Assembly (NCBI GenBank): GCA_012517645.1
Contig: JAAYUR010000302.1
Coordinates: forward strand, 1 to 10,718
Direction: 5' to 3'
DNA from: Treponema sp.
GTDB taxonomy: Bacteria > Spirochaetota > Spirochaetia > Treponematales > UBA12059
Length of the DNA: 10,718 nucleotides
Part shown: one piece after another, positions 1-6,665 of the stretch
Position numbering within the stretch: position 1 is the stretch's first letter
Layout: the number at the start of each line of letters is the position of its first letter
Program-made: the position numbers and the translations under genes
The notes under the pieces: generated by a model
What the model was told of the DNA's origin: nothing
What the model saw: only the letters and a program-made list of their open reading frames with translations
Databases searched by the model: none

Positions 1-40
1 GTGTTCTTCCTCCGTGCGCTCCGTGTCCTCCGTGGTGAGT
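1..40. repeat. Short 9-bp-period repeat array, cut by window edge
   Basis: The heptamer CTCCGTG occurs three times at exact 9-bp spacing, starting at 10, 19 and 28, followed by GTGAGT. Read on the minus strand it is CACCACGGAGGACACGGAG and continues in the same style. It lies just beyond the deoD stop codon. I recognise this wording from a class of intergenic repeats seen in many unrelated environmental bacteria, often mis-annotated as short Thr-Glu-Asp-rich or His-Arg-Gly-rich proteins. The period is seen directly; membership of that class is from memory. The array may extend left of the window. Confidence 0.55.
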
Positions 41-51
41 CCAAAAAATTC

Positions 52-759
52 TTATTCCTCGGTCAGGGCATCCAGGGCCAGCTCGGCCATGGCGCGGAAA
101 CTCGTCTCCCGTTCCGCGCTGGTCGTATCCGCCCCGGTCACCAGATTGTCGCTGACCGTCAGGACCGAGAGCGCCTGGGCCCCGAACTTGGCGGCCAGGG
201 TGTAGAGCTCCGCGGTCTCCATCTCCACGGCCAGAACCCCGAAGCGGGCCCAGAGCTTCCACTGGTCGGGATCCTCGGTATAGAAGGAATCGCTGGAGAT
301 GACCGGACCTGCCTGGACGGGGAGAGCCTTGGCTTGGGCCGCCCTGTGGGCGGCCAGCAGAAGCGGGAAAGACGCGGCGGGGGCATAGTCCATGCCCCGG
401 AACCGGATCTTGTTGACCGCCGAGTCCGTGGACGCCGCAAGGGCGAGAACCAGGTCCCGGACCGCTATCTCCTTTCTGAGACTGCCGCAGGTTCCGACCC
501 GGATGAGCCGCTGGACCCCGTACTCCCTCAGCAGCTCGTTCACGTAGATCGAAAGGGACGGCTGGCCCATGCCGGTGCCCATGACCGAAACGCGCCGGCC
601 CTTCCAGGTCCCGGTGTACCCGAACATGTTCCGGACCCGGTTGAACTGGACCGCTCCTTCCAGCAGGGTTTCCGCGATGTACTTTGCCCGCAGGGGATCC
701 CCGGGAAGCAGGATATCCGAAGCGATCTGCCCGGGAGCGGCTTCGATGTGGATGCTCAT
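52..759 (-). CDS. deoD: Purine nucleoside phosphorylase, DeoD type
   Basis: Cytoplasmic purine salvage enzyme that splits purine (deoxy)ribonucleosides with phosphate into free base and (deoxy)ribose-1-phosphate. At 235 residues it has the usual length of the hexameric DeoD family, and it aligns by eye with E. coli DeoD almost without gaps. Visible conserved elements are His4, the GDPLRAK motif with Gly20 and Arg24, Arg43, the MGTGMG loop (60-65), RVGTCG with Arg87 and Thr90, Phe159-Tyr160, VEMETAE with Glu181, Asp204 in TVSDN, and Arg217. These match the phosphate, ribose and base contacts known for the family, so the enzyme looks intact. The start is supported by AAGGAG at 765-770, five bases upstream of ATG. 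It is divergent from the RluA-type gene and seems to be transcribed alone within this window. The family assignment is firm; exact substrate range (adenosine versus 6-oxopurines) cannot be read from sequence. Confidence 0.96.
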   Translation of the reverse strand: MSIHIEAAPGQIASDILLPGDPLRAKYIAETLLEGAVQFNRVRNMFGYTGTWKGRRVSVMGTGMGQPSLSIYVNELLREYGVQRLIRVGTCGSLRKEIAVRDLVLALAASTDSAVNKIRFRGMDYAPAASFPLLLAAHRAAQAKALPVQAGPVISSDSFYTEDPDQWKLWARFGVLAVEMETAELYTLAAKFGAQALSVLTVSDNLVTGADTTSAERETSFRAMAELALDALTEE

Positions 760-821
760 GTCGGCTCCTTCCGCGCGTGGACGTACCCCGGCGCCGGACC
801 GTTCCCGATGCCGGGATTACT

Positions 822-850
822 AGAGTAAACCAGGATGACCGACGGGTAAA
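822..850 (-). promoter_or_regulatory. Possible deoD promoter
   Basis: On the minus strand TTTACC (850-845) and TACTCT (827-822) are separated by 17 bases and would give a leader of about 55 bases before deoD. The -10 match to TATAAT is only 3 of 6. The reason to note it is that the same -35 hexamer with the same 17-base spacer recurs before the phosphatase gene at 2406-2378. The rest of the 760-901 gap holds short GC palindromes (788-797, 804-815) and no clear promoter for the rightward gene. Confidence 0.25.
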
Positions 851-901
851 CCCGGAATCGGCGGCTTCCTGCGAAGAGCCGATCCGTGGTACCCTTCGAG
901 C

Positions 902-1636
902 ATGCCCGAAGGGTTTGTGATTCTCTTCGAGGACGACGACATCCTCGCCGCGGCCAAACTAGGCCCCCTGCCCGTCCAGGCGGACGCCTCCGGGGATGCC
1001 AGTCTCCAGGACCTTCTGGCCGCCCTGCTCTCCGAGCGGGAAGGCCGAGGGGTCTTCCTGGAGGCGGCCCACCGCCTGGATCGCAGGACAAGCGGAGTCG
1101 TCCTCTTCGGAAAGAGCAGGAAGGCCGTCTCCGCCCTGGACGCGGCCTTCCGGAACCGCCGTATCGACAAATGCTACTGGGCGGTGCCCGACCGGGTGCC
1201 GCCGGTCCCGGAAGCCCGGCTTACCCATCGCCTGGTGCGGGATCCCCGGAGCAACCGGACCCTGGCCGTTCCGGTCAAGGAGGCGCTCGGTCCCTGGAGC
1301 TCCCGGGTGGGCGCCGCGGTCCCCCGGGATGCCCTGCGCCCGGACCTGGCGGTCCTGGACCACCGCACGATCGGGCACGGGGACCGCTACGACCTGATCG
1401 AGCTGCATCCCTGGACGGGCCGGACCCACCAGATCCGGGCCCAGCTGGCCGCCGCGGGCTGCCCCATCCGGGGAGACTTGAAATACGGAGCCCGCAGGTC
1501 CTGCCGCAACGGCATGATCATGCTCCACGCCCGCACCGTGGATTTCGAACACCCCGGGACGGGGGAAAGGCTCGTGGTTACCGCTCCCTGCCCCGCCGAC
1601 GAGCCTCTCTGGCAGGCCTTCGCGTCCCAGACCTAG
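902..1636 (+). CDS. RluA-family RNA pseudouridine synthase
   Basis: Converts specific uridines to pseudouridine in rRNA or tRNA, acting in the cytoplasm. The catalytic motif HRLDRRTSG lies at residues 57-65, so Asp60 is the nucleophile. The second family signature is clear at residues 163-196: YDLIELHPWTGRTHQIR followed by a GCPIRGDLKYGA block. The 244-residue protein starts almost directly with the catalytic domain and has no N-terminal S4 RNA-binding domain, as in the short RluA-type members rather than RluC or RluD. Residues about 130-160 between the two signatures are Pro/Ala/Asp-rich and look less conserved. ATG at 902 is the best start, although only a weak Shine-Dalgarno sequence precedes it. 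It is divergent from deoD and convergent with the phosphatase gene. The target uridine cannot be inferred, so no specific rlu symbol is given. Confidence 0.93.
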   Translation: MPEGFVILFEDDDILAAAKLGPLPVQADASGDASLQDLLAALLSEREGRGVFLEAAHRLDRRTSGVVLFGKSRKAVSALDAAFRNRRIDKCYWAVPDRVPPVPEARLTHRLVRDPRSNRTLAVPVKEALGPWSSRVGAAVPRDALRPDLAVLDHRTIGHGDRYDLIELHPWTGRTHQIRAQLAAAGCPIRGDLKYGARRSCRNGMIMLHARTVDFEHPGTGERLVVTAPCPADEPLWQAFASQT

Positions 1637-1664
1637 CGGTACGAAGCCTGTGTGGTCCGGCCCC

Positions 1665-2369
1665 CTAGAACACGGGAGGGGTGGCCGAAAGGCCGGACTC
1701 GGGCTGGCTGTTTATCAGTTTCCACTGCAGATAGGCGGATCGGCCCGGAGCGTTCGGATGGACGTTCAGGTGGAATACGCCGCAGTTGCCCGTGGTCAGA
1801 AGGGGCATCCAGGTACGGCAACCGAAGGTTGCGCGAACCATCCACTGCAGGCAGCCCCCGTGGGATACCACGGCCACGGCTCCCTCGGTTTCCCGCGCCC
1901 GGGCTTTCAAGAACTCCCAGGCCCTCAGGGCCCGTTCGTACAGGGAGGCCGAGCTCTCCGCTCCGGGAACCGCATCCCAGCTCCGGGCCCGAAACTCGCG
2001 GTAGACCTCCGGGTGTTGTTCCCGGATCTCCGGGACGGATAGGCCCGTGAACAGACCCGTGTCCAGCTCGGTGAAGACCGGGTCCGGTCGCGGGGCGGGG
2101 AGATTCGCCCGGGCGGCGATGAGCTCGGCGGTGCGCAGGGCCCTTCGGAGGGGGGAGGAATACAGCCGGCTTACACCCTTGTCCGCCAGCCAAGCACCGG
2201 CCGCCTCCGCCTGGGCTTCTCCCCGCGGATTCAGAGGAAGGTCCAAGAGGCCTTGCATGACCAGCCGGGCGTTCCCTTCGCTCTCGCCGTGGCGGATCAG
2301 GTAAAAGTCCGTATCCCGGCCGAGGTCCGAAAAGAAGGCCGCGTCCGCGGCTCGGTGTGCTTCGTCCAT
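1665..2369 (-). CDS. Histidine phosphatase family protein (phosphoglycerate mutase-like)
   Basis: A branch-1 histidine phosphatase, the fold shared by cofactor-dependent phosphoglycerate mutase, CobC-type and broad-range phosphatases. The RHGES motif at residues 26-30 supplies Arg26 and the phospho-accepting His27. SSPLRRALRTAE (71-82) supplies the second phosphate-binding arginine. Glu101 in FTELDTG and His170 in VVSHGG complete the usual active site. At 234 residues it is close to family size, but the RHG motif sits about 20 residues further in than usual, behind an Ala/Asp-rich leader. No closer in-frame start was seen. The absence of the long insertion of GpmA, and 'TGLS' after the catalytic Glu, favour a phosphatase (for example of a small phosphorylated metabolite) over the glycolytic mutase; this is inference. 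Stop codons of this gene and the RluA gene are 28 bp apart. No Shine-Dalgarno sequence precedes the start. Confidence 0.9.
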   Translation of the reverse strand: MDEAHRAADAAFFSDLGRDTDFYLIRHGESEGNARLVMQGLLDLPLNPRGEAQAEAAGAWLADKGVSRLYSSPLRRALRTAELIAARANLPAPRPDPVFTELDTGLFTGLSVPEIREQHPEVYREFRARSWDAVPGAESSASLYERALRAWEFLKARARETEGAVAVVSHGGCLQWMVRATFGCRTWMPLLTTGNCGVFHLNVHPNAPGRSAYLQWKLINSQPESGLSATPPVF

Positions 2370-2377
2370 GGGACGGG

Positions 2378-2406
2378 AGTATACCGGCGGCCCGGGCGGG
2401 GGTAAA
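2378..2406 (-). promoter_or_regulatory. Likely promoter of the phosphatase gene, leaderless arrangement
   Basis: On the minus strand TTTACC (2406-2401), a 17-base spacer and TATACT (2383-2378) match a sigma-70-type promoter well (5 of 6 at -10). The ATG of the phosphatase gene begins only eight bases after the -10 box, so transcription should begin at or within a base or two of the start codon. The intervening bases, CCCGTCCC, contain no Shine-Dalgarno sequence, in keeping with a leaderless mRNA. Confidence 0.5.
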
Positions 2407-2425
2407 GTCCGGAAGGACTCCCCTG

Positions 2426-2455
2426 TTCATTATATTAATATTTCCTTATTATGAT
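2426..2455 (+). promoter_or_regulatory. AT-rich promoter of the MATE/MFS-HEAT operon with internal palindrome
   Basis: This is the most AT-rich stretch in the window. TATGAT (2450-2455), or the overlapping TATTAT (2447-2452), serves as a -10 box. A weak -35, TTCATT, lies at 2426-2431 with an 18-base spacer. The predicted transcription start near 2462 leaves a short leader containing the ribosome binding site at 2466. The spacer contains the perfect 10-bp palindrome ATATTAATAT (2432-2441) and an overlapping inverted repeat TAATA-N6-TATTA (2436-2451). These are placed where a repressor would block polymerase. The promoter is likely; the operator is inference. Confidence 0.45.
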
Positions 2456-2465
2456 CGGATACTGC

Positions 2466-2473
2466 AGGAAGGA
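2466..2473 (+). promoter_or_regulatory. Ribosome binding site fixing the MATE start
   Basis: AGGAAGGA lies six bases before the ATG at 2480. It decides for this start over the in-frame ATG at 2357, which has no such site and lies inside the divergent phosphatase gene. Confidence 0.75.
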
Positions 2474-2479
2474 TACGGA

Positions 2480-3850
2480 ATGCGAAACCTGACCGAAGGA
2501 AACGAGACCAAAGAAATCATCCTCTTCGCCCTGCCCATGCTCATCGGGAACGTGTTCCAACAGCTCTACAACATGGTGGATTCCATCGTGGTGGGGCAGT
2601 TCGTGGGAAAGCAGGCCCTGGCCGCGGTCGGCTCCAGCTTCGCGGTCCTCTTCCTGATGATCGCCCTGATCATGGGCGTGACCATGGGCTTCACGATCCT
2701 GGTCGCCCAGTACTTCGGAGCCCGGGACAAGGCCAAGGTCCGGGCGGTGGTGGATACGGCCTACATCGTGCTCTTCTGGGCGGCCCTGGTCCTGTCCGTC
2801 GTCGGGGTGCTCGCCGTGCCCCTCATCCTCAAGGCCCTGCGGGTACCGGCGGACGTCGCCCCCGAGGCGGGGACCTACCTCCGCATCCTGTTCGCGGGAT
2901 CCCTGGCCACCTTCGGGTATAACGGCGTGGCGGCCATTCTACGGGGCATCGGGGATTCCAAGACCCCCCTGTACCTCCTGATCGCCGCGTCCTTCCTGAA
3001 CATCGGACTGGACATCCTCTTCGTCGTGGCCTTCGGCTGGGGGGTCGCGGGGGTGGCCTGGGCCACGATCATCTCCCAGGCGACTTCCTTCCTGGGCGCC
3101 CTGGCCCTGCTCAACAAGCGGAACGAGTATGTCCGGCTCTCCGTCAAGGAGCTCAAGTTCGATCCCGGGCTCTTCCGCCTGAGCCTCAAACTCGGGATAC
3201 CCTCGGGTATTCAGCAGACCCTGGTGGCCGCGGGCATGATGGTCCTGACCCGGGTCGTCAACACCTTCGGGACGGACGTGATGGCGGGATTCTCCGCGGC
3301 CAGCCGCCTGGACACCTTCGCCATGATGCCCACCATGAACCTGGGCATGGCGGTTTCCACCTTCACGGGCCAGAACCTCGGGGCAGGAAAACCGGAACGG
3401 GTACGCAGGGGACATTCCTCGGCCCTCCTGGTCGGACTGGGGATATCGCTCTTCATCGGCGTCGTCATGGTCTTCGGCGGACAGATCCTGGTCCGGCTCT
3501 TCACCCGGGACTCCGAGGTGATCCGGATCGGCGCCCGATACCTCCTGATCGTGGGGGCCTTCTATTCCCTGTTCACCGTCATGTTCGTGAACAACGGGGT
3601 CCTGCGGGGCGCCGGGGACGTCATGGTCCCCATGGTGAACACCCTGCTGGCCCTTTGGATCGTGCGGATTCCGACCGCCGTAGCCCTGTCCTCATGGCTG
3701 GGTCCGGACGGGATCTGGTGGAGCATCCCGGCGGGCTGGCTCATGGGAGCGGTCTTCTCGACATGGTACTATAGGACGGGCCGATGGAAGCGCAAGGCCG
3801 TGGTCCGGGGTCCCGTCCCGTCGGAGCCCGTGGAGGCCGCCTCGACATGA
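2480..3850 (+). CDS. MATE family multidrug efflux transporter
   Basis: Inner-membrane antiporter of the MATE superfamily, exporting organic cations or other small molecules with Na+ or H+. The 456-residue product opens with the hallmark block FALPMLIGNVFQQLYNMVD (about residues 16-34). It has about twelve hydrophobic segments in two six-helix halves. The second half begins near the GIPSGIQQ motif, and LRGAGDVMVP is the counterpart of LRGIGDSKTP in the first half. This resembles the NorM/YoeA-like bacterial branch. The open frame extends upstream to 2357, but that would overlap the divergent phosphatase gene and add a non-family leader. I chose ATG at 2480 because AGGAAGGA (2466-2473) sits six bases before it and the family motif then falls in its normal place. 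Its stop overlaps the start of the next gene by 4 bp (ATGA), so the two are an operon. Substrate is unknown. Confidence 0.95.
   Translation: MRNLTEGNETKEIILFALPMLIGNVFQQLYNMVDSIVVGQFVGKQALAAVGSSFAVLFLMIALIMGVTMGFTILVAQYFGARDKAKVRAVVDTAYIVLFWAALVLSVVGVLAVPLILKALRVPADVAPEAGTYLRILFAGSLATFGYNGVAAILRGIGDSKTPLYLLIAASFLNIGLDILFVVAFGWGVAGVAWATIISQATSFLGALALLNKRNEYVRLSVKELKFDPGLFRLSLKLGIPSGIQQTLVAAGMMVLTRVVNTFGTDVMAGFSAASRLDTFAMMPTMNLGMAVSTFTGQNLGAGKPERVRRGHSSALLVGLGISLFIGVVMVFGGQILVRLFTRDSEVIRIGARYLLIVGAFYSLFTVMFVNNGVLRGAGDVMVPMVNTLLALWIVRIPTAVALSSWLGPDGIWWSIPAGWLMGAVFSTWYYRTGRWKRKAVVRGPVPSEPVEAAST
3832..3836 (+). promoter_or_regulatory. Ribosome binding site fixing the MFS-HEAT start
   Basis: GGAGG lies inside the last codons of the MATE gene, ten bases before the ATG at 3847. 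Together with the ATGA stop/start overlap it favours 3847 over the in-frame ATG at 3784, which would add a 21-residue Gly/Arg-rich leader. Confidence 0.65.
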
Positions 3851-6036
3851 TCCAGATCTCTCCGGGGCGGCTGCGGCGCCTTCGGGAATCCTGGTACCTC
3901 TTCACGGTCCTGAACTCCTTTTCCTTCAGCCTCCTGTCCGGAAGCCTGATAACCCTCCTTGCGTTGAGCCTGGGTGCGTCGGGAACCGCGGTGGGAGCGT
4001 TGAACGCCTTCGGATTCATGACGTTCTTCTTCATGCCCCTGGGGCGCGTCCTGATCTCCCGGATACGGATCGTGGACGCCTTCGGCTGGGGTTGGATACT
4101 GCGCTACCTCTTCATGCTGCCCGTGCTGGCGGCCCCCTTCCTGGCCGGGCGCGGAAGGGAGGACGCGGCCTTGTTCCTGGTCCTCGCGGCCACGGCGGCC
4201 TTCAACGTCTTCCGGGGAATAGGGCTCATCGGCAACAATCCGGTCCTGGCCCTGCTGGGCGGGGAACGAGACCGGGGGGCCTTTCTTTCGAACATCCAGA
4301 TTATCAACTCCTTGGTGAGCATCGCGACCTACTTGGCCGTCGCCTTGGTCCTGGGTCGGAGCGCCTCCCCGGGCCGGTACACCCTCTTCCTGGGCGCCGG
4401 GATCGCGGCGGGGCTGGTCGGTTCCCTCCTGCTCTTCCGCATACCGGAACCGGAGGAATACCGGCCTCCCCGGGCCTCATCCTGGTCCGCGGTGATCCGT
4501 GAGGCCGTCCGATCCAAGGCCATCCGGGATTACTTCTTCGTCTTTTCCCTCGTCGCCTTCGTAGCGGGCACGGCCCGAACCTTCCTGGTCGTCTATCCGA
4601 GGTCCGTGTACGGGGCCGGGGACGACGACGTCATGCTGTACACCCTGGCCGCCAGCCTGGGAGCCGTGGCCATGGGGATGCTCACCCGAAAACTTGTGGA
4701 TCGCCTGGGGGCGAAACCCCTGTACGGGATCTTCACGGCGGTTTCCGCCCTATCCCTGCTTCCCGTCCTGGTTTCACCGGGTCTCGCCTCCCCCGCACCG
4801 GTCTTCGTCTTCCTCTCGGTCTTGAACTTCACCGCGGGGTTCGGCCTCGCGGGCCAAGAGAACGCCGCCCAGACCTATTACTTCGCCCTGATTCCCCCGG
4901 AGCGCACCCTGGACCTGGCGGTCATCTACTACCTAATATACGGGCTGGCCGGGGCCCTGGGCTCGACCGCGGGCGGCCTCGTCCTGGACGGGCTTTCCGC
5001 CCTGGGCCTGGCCCCGGCCGCGGCCTACCGGATCCTCTTCGCGGGGCTCTTCCTTCTTCTGATCGCCGCCCTTGCCCGAACCTCCTCCTTGGTCAGGCTG
5101 GGAGCCTCGTCGGTCCGGGAATCCCTGGGCATCCTCTTCAACCTGCGGGATCTCCGGGCTATCGGGCTCTTAGACCGCTTGGACCGGACGAACCGGCCGG
5201 ACGACGAGATCGAGATCATCCGGGAGATCGGTCAATCGGGCCGCCCAGTGGCCCAGAAGGAACTCCTTCCCTACCTGCGGTCACCCCGCTTCGACGTCCG
5301 CATGGAGGCCCTGACGGCCTTGTCGAATCTCCGGGATCTCAAACCCTCGACCCTGGAAGCCGTGGCCCGGGAGATGGAGGGGCATCCCTTCACCACCGCC
5401 TACCTCTCCGCCCGAGTCCTGGGGAAGGCGGGAAACCCGGCCTTTGTTCCGGTCCTGCGGAAGTCGCTGGCCTCGGAGGACTACATGCTGCGGGGAGCGG
5501 CCATGGTGGCCCTTGGGCGCTTGGGCGACGCGAAGTCTATCCCGGACATCGAGGGGATCGTGGTTTCCACGGACAATCCCCGGCTCGTCATCCAGGGCGC
5601 CTACGCCCTGGAACTCCTGGGCAGCGCCGGATCGGTCCCCGCCCTGGTGGAGGTCCTGAGGAAGGAACGAACGCCGGATTTCGTGCGGGACGAGGTGGTG
5701 CTTTCCCTGGCCGCGGTCCTGGGGGTCTTCGAACGGTTCTACCCCATGTACCGAACCTGGACCGCCGACCCGGACCGGGGGCAGGCCCTGCTACGGGATA
5801 CCCTGGAGGAGGCCACGGAAGCGGGTCCGGGGTCGGCCCGGGAACGGGACCGGGCCGTGGAGGGCATGCTGTCGGATCCGCCCCGGGGTGCCGAGGCGGC
5901 CCGGGTCCTGTTGAGCGCCGAGGGCTTGGATGCCCGGGCGGCGGCGGTATTGGCCGAAGCCGCCGTGGACACCGCCCTGAGCTCCCACCGGGGCTTCCGG
6001 TTCCTCCTGGCCGTCCTGGCGGCGCTGGCCGTCTGA
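3847..6036 (+). CDS. MFS-type transporter fused to C-terminal HEAT-repeat domain
   Basis: A 729-residue inner-membrane protein. Residues about 12-425 are hydrophobic, with roughly twelve membrane segments in two halves. The loop sequence RKLVDRLGAK (281-290, with Asp285, Arg286 and Gly288) matches the MFS motif A expected between helices 8 and 9. From about residue 465 the protein becomes soluble and repetitive. Units such as LLPYLRSPRFDVRMEALTAL, VLRKSLASEDYMLRGAAMVA and VVSTDNPRLVIQGAYALELL are helical pairs of the HEAT/PBS-lyase type, up to about residue 635. An Ala/Arg-rich helical tail follows. It starts in a 4-bp overlap with the MATE gene, so translation is probably coupled. The substrate is unknown. 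The repeat tail would project into the cytoplasm if the usual MFS topology holds, and could bind a partner or regulate transport; that is inference. ATP/ADP-type carriers fused to HEAT repeats are known, but the helices here look MFS rather than that family. Confidence 0.85.
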   Translation: MIQISPGRLRRLRESWYLFTVLNSFSFSLLSGSLITLLALSLGASGTAVGALNAFGFMTFFFMPLGRVLISRIRIVDAFGWGWILRYLFMLPVLAAPFLAGRGREDAALFLVLAATAAFNVFRGIGLIGNNPVLALLGGERDRGAFLSNIQIINSLVSIATYLAVALVLGRSASPGRYTLFLGAGIAAGLVGSLLLFRIPEPEEYRPPRASSWSAVIREAVRSKAIRDYFFVFSLVAFVAGTARTFLVVYPRSVYGAGDDDVMLYTLAASLGAVAMGMLTRKLVDRLGAKPLYGIFTAVSALSLLPVLVSPGLASPAPVFVFLSVLNFTAGFGLAGQENAAQTYYFALIPPERTLDLAVIYYLIYGLAGALGSTAGGLVLDGLSALGLAPAAAYRILFAGLFLLLIAALARTSSLVRLGASSVRESLGILFNLRDLRAIGLLDRLDRTNRPDDEIEIIREIGQSGRPVAQKELLPYLRSPRFDVRMEALTALSNLRDLKPSTLEAVAREMEGHPFTTAYLSARVLGKAGNPAFVPVLRKSLASEDYMLRGAAMVALGRLGDAKSIPDIEGIVVSTDNPRLVIQGAYALELLGSAGSVPALVEVLRKERTPDFVRDEVVLSLAAVLGVFERFYPMYRTWTADPDRGQALLRDTLEEATEAGPGSARERDRAVEGMLSDPPRGAEAARVLLSAEGLDARAAAVLAEAAVDTALSSHRGFRFLLAVLAALAV

Positions 6037-6041
6037 ACCGC

Positions 6042-6635
6042 CTATAGGGGCAGGCGGATCAAGAGGCTCGACAGCAGCCTGACCAGGACACCTCCCAGGA
6101 TGCGCAGACCGAACAGGATGAGGATCCCGGTGATCAAGCCCTGGCGGAAATTCACGATCCGGTCCCGGTAGATCGCCCGGTTCAGGCGGAACATCACGGG
6201 GTTGATCAGGGCGTCCACGACCCTCCAGACAGGGTGCAGGGAATTCCACCGGGCTAGGTAGGCCACCAAGCGTGCAAGCATAGCCAAGCCCAGGAACCCG
6301 AAAAAGAAGGCGAAGATCGACCAGGCCGCTCCCAGGACCAGGGCCAGGATGATGCCCAGGCTGATCCGCCCGTAGGCCGCCGCGGTGGACAGGATCTGGG
6401 TCAGCACCGAGAGAACCGCCAGGGCGGCCAGGGGAGAGAAGTCCATGCCCCCCGTGCTCAGCCAGGTGATTCCCCGGAAAAGATCCAGGTACGGATCCGT
6501 GGCGGAGGCCAGGAGCTGAAGCGGGCGCCCCTCCAGGCCGGAGGGGAACCAGGTAAGGATGATCCGGGCCATGAGCAGGAGCATGTACAGGGAAACGGCG
6601 GCGGCCAGGAGCCGCAGGATGATGGAAAACGCCAT
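6042..6635 (-). CDS. YggT family integral membrane protein
   Basis: A 197-residue inner-membrane protein made of two copies of the YggT unit, the same size and plan as E. coli YggT. The first unit has RIILTWFP (about 24-31), ATDPYLDLFRG (44-54) and MDFSPLAALAVL (63-74), the classic family signature. The second repeats the pattern in HPVWRVVDALINPVMFRLNRA and IVNFRQGLITGILIL, with the proline in INPVMF matching DPYLDLF. Family members are small membrane proteins implicated in osmotic tolerance, cell division or membrane organisation; no enzyme activity is established. The start at 6635 is preceded by GGAAAGGG (6645-6652), nine bases away. It lies downstream of the barrel-protein gene on the same strand after a 127-bp gap with several hairpins, so it may have its own promoter (TATAAC at 6694-6689 is a candidate -10). 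Its stop is 5 bp from that of the convergent MFS-HEAT gene. Confidence 0.92.
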   Translation of the reverse strand: MAFSIILRLLAAAVSLYMLLLMARIILTWFPSGLEGRPLQLLASATDPYLDLFRGITWLSTGGMDFSPLAALAVLSVLTQILSTAAAYGRISLGIILALVLGAAWSIFAFFFGFLGLAMLARLVAYLARWNSLHPVWRVVDALINPVMFRLNRAIYRDRIVNFRQGLITGILILFGLRILGGVLVRLLSSLLIRLPL

Positions 6636-6665
6636 AGGGCACTACCCTTTCCGGCAGAATTCGGT

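Noticed and set aside
788..815. Palindrome CCGGCGCCGG and hairpin CCCG-ATGC-CGGG in the deoD leader as a possible riboswitch
   Set aside because: The stems are only 4-5 bp and such GC palindromes are common by chance at this base composition. No known purine-riboswitch core was seen.
1..828. Open frame of 275 codons on the plus strand, opposite deoD
   Set aside because: It is the antisense of a clear deoD gene. The protein is Gly/Arg/Pro-rich with no family motif, as expected for a stop-poor GC-rich antisense frame.
886..1668. Open frame of 260 codons in another plus-strand frame over the RluA gene
   Set aside because: The product is Gly/Pro/Arg-rich without motifs, while the overlapping frame carries the full RluA signatures.
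1633..2430. Open frame of 265 codons on the minus strand over the phosphatase gene
   Set aside because: Same-strand shadow frame with Pro/Gly/Arg-rich product. The other frame has the RHGES motif and a complete active site.
2357..2479. Longer N-terminus of the MATE protein from the ATG at 2357
   Set aside because: It would overlap the divergent phosphatase gene and span its own promoter. The ATG at 2480 has a good ribosome binding site and fits the family.
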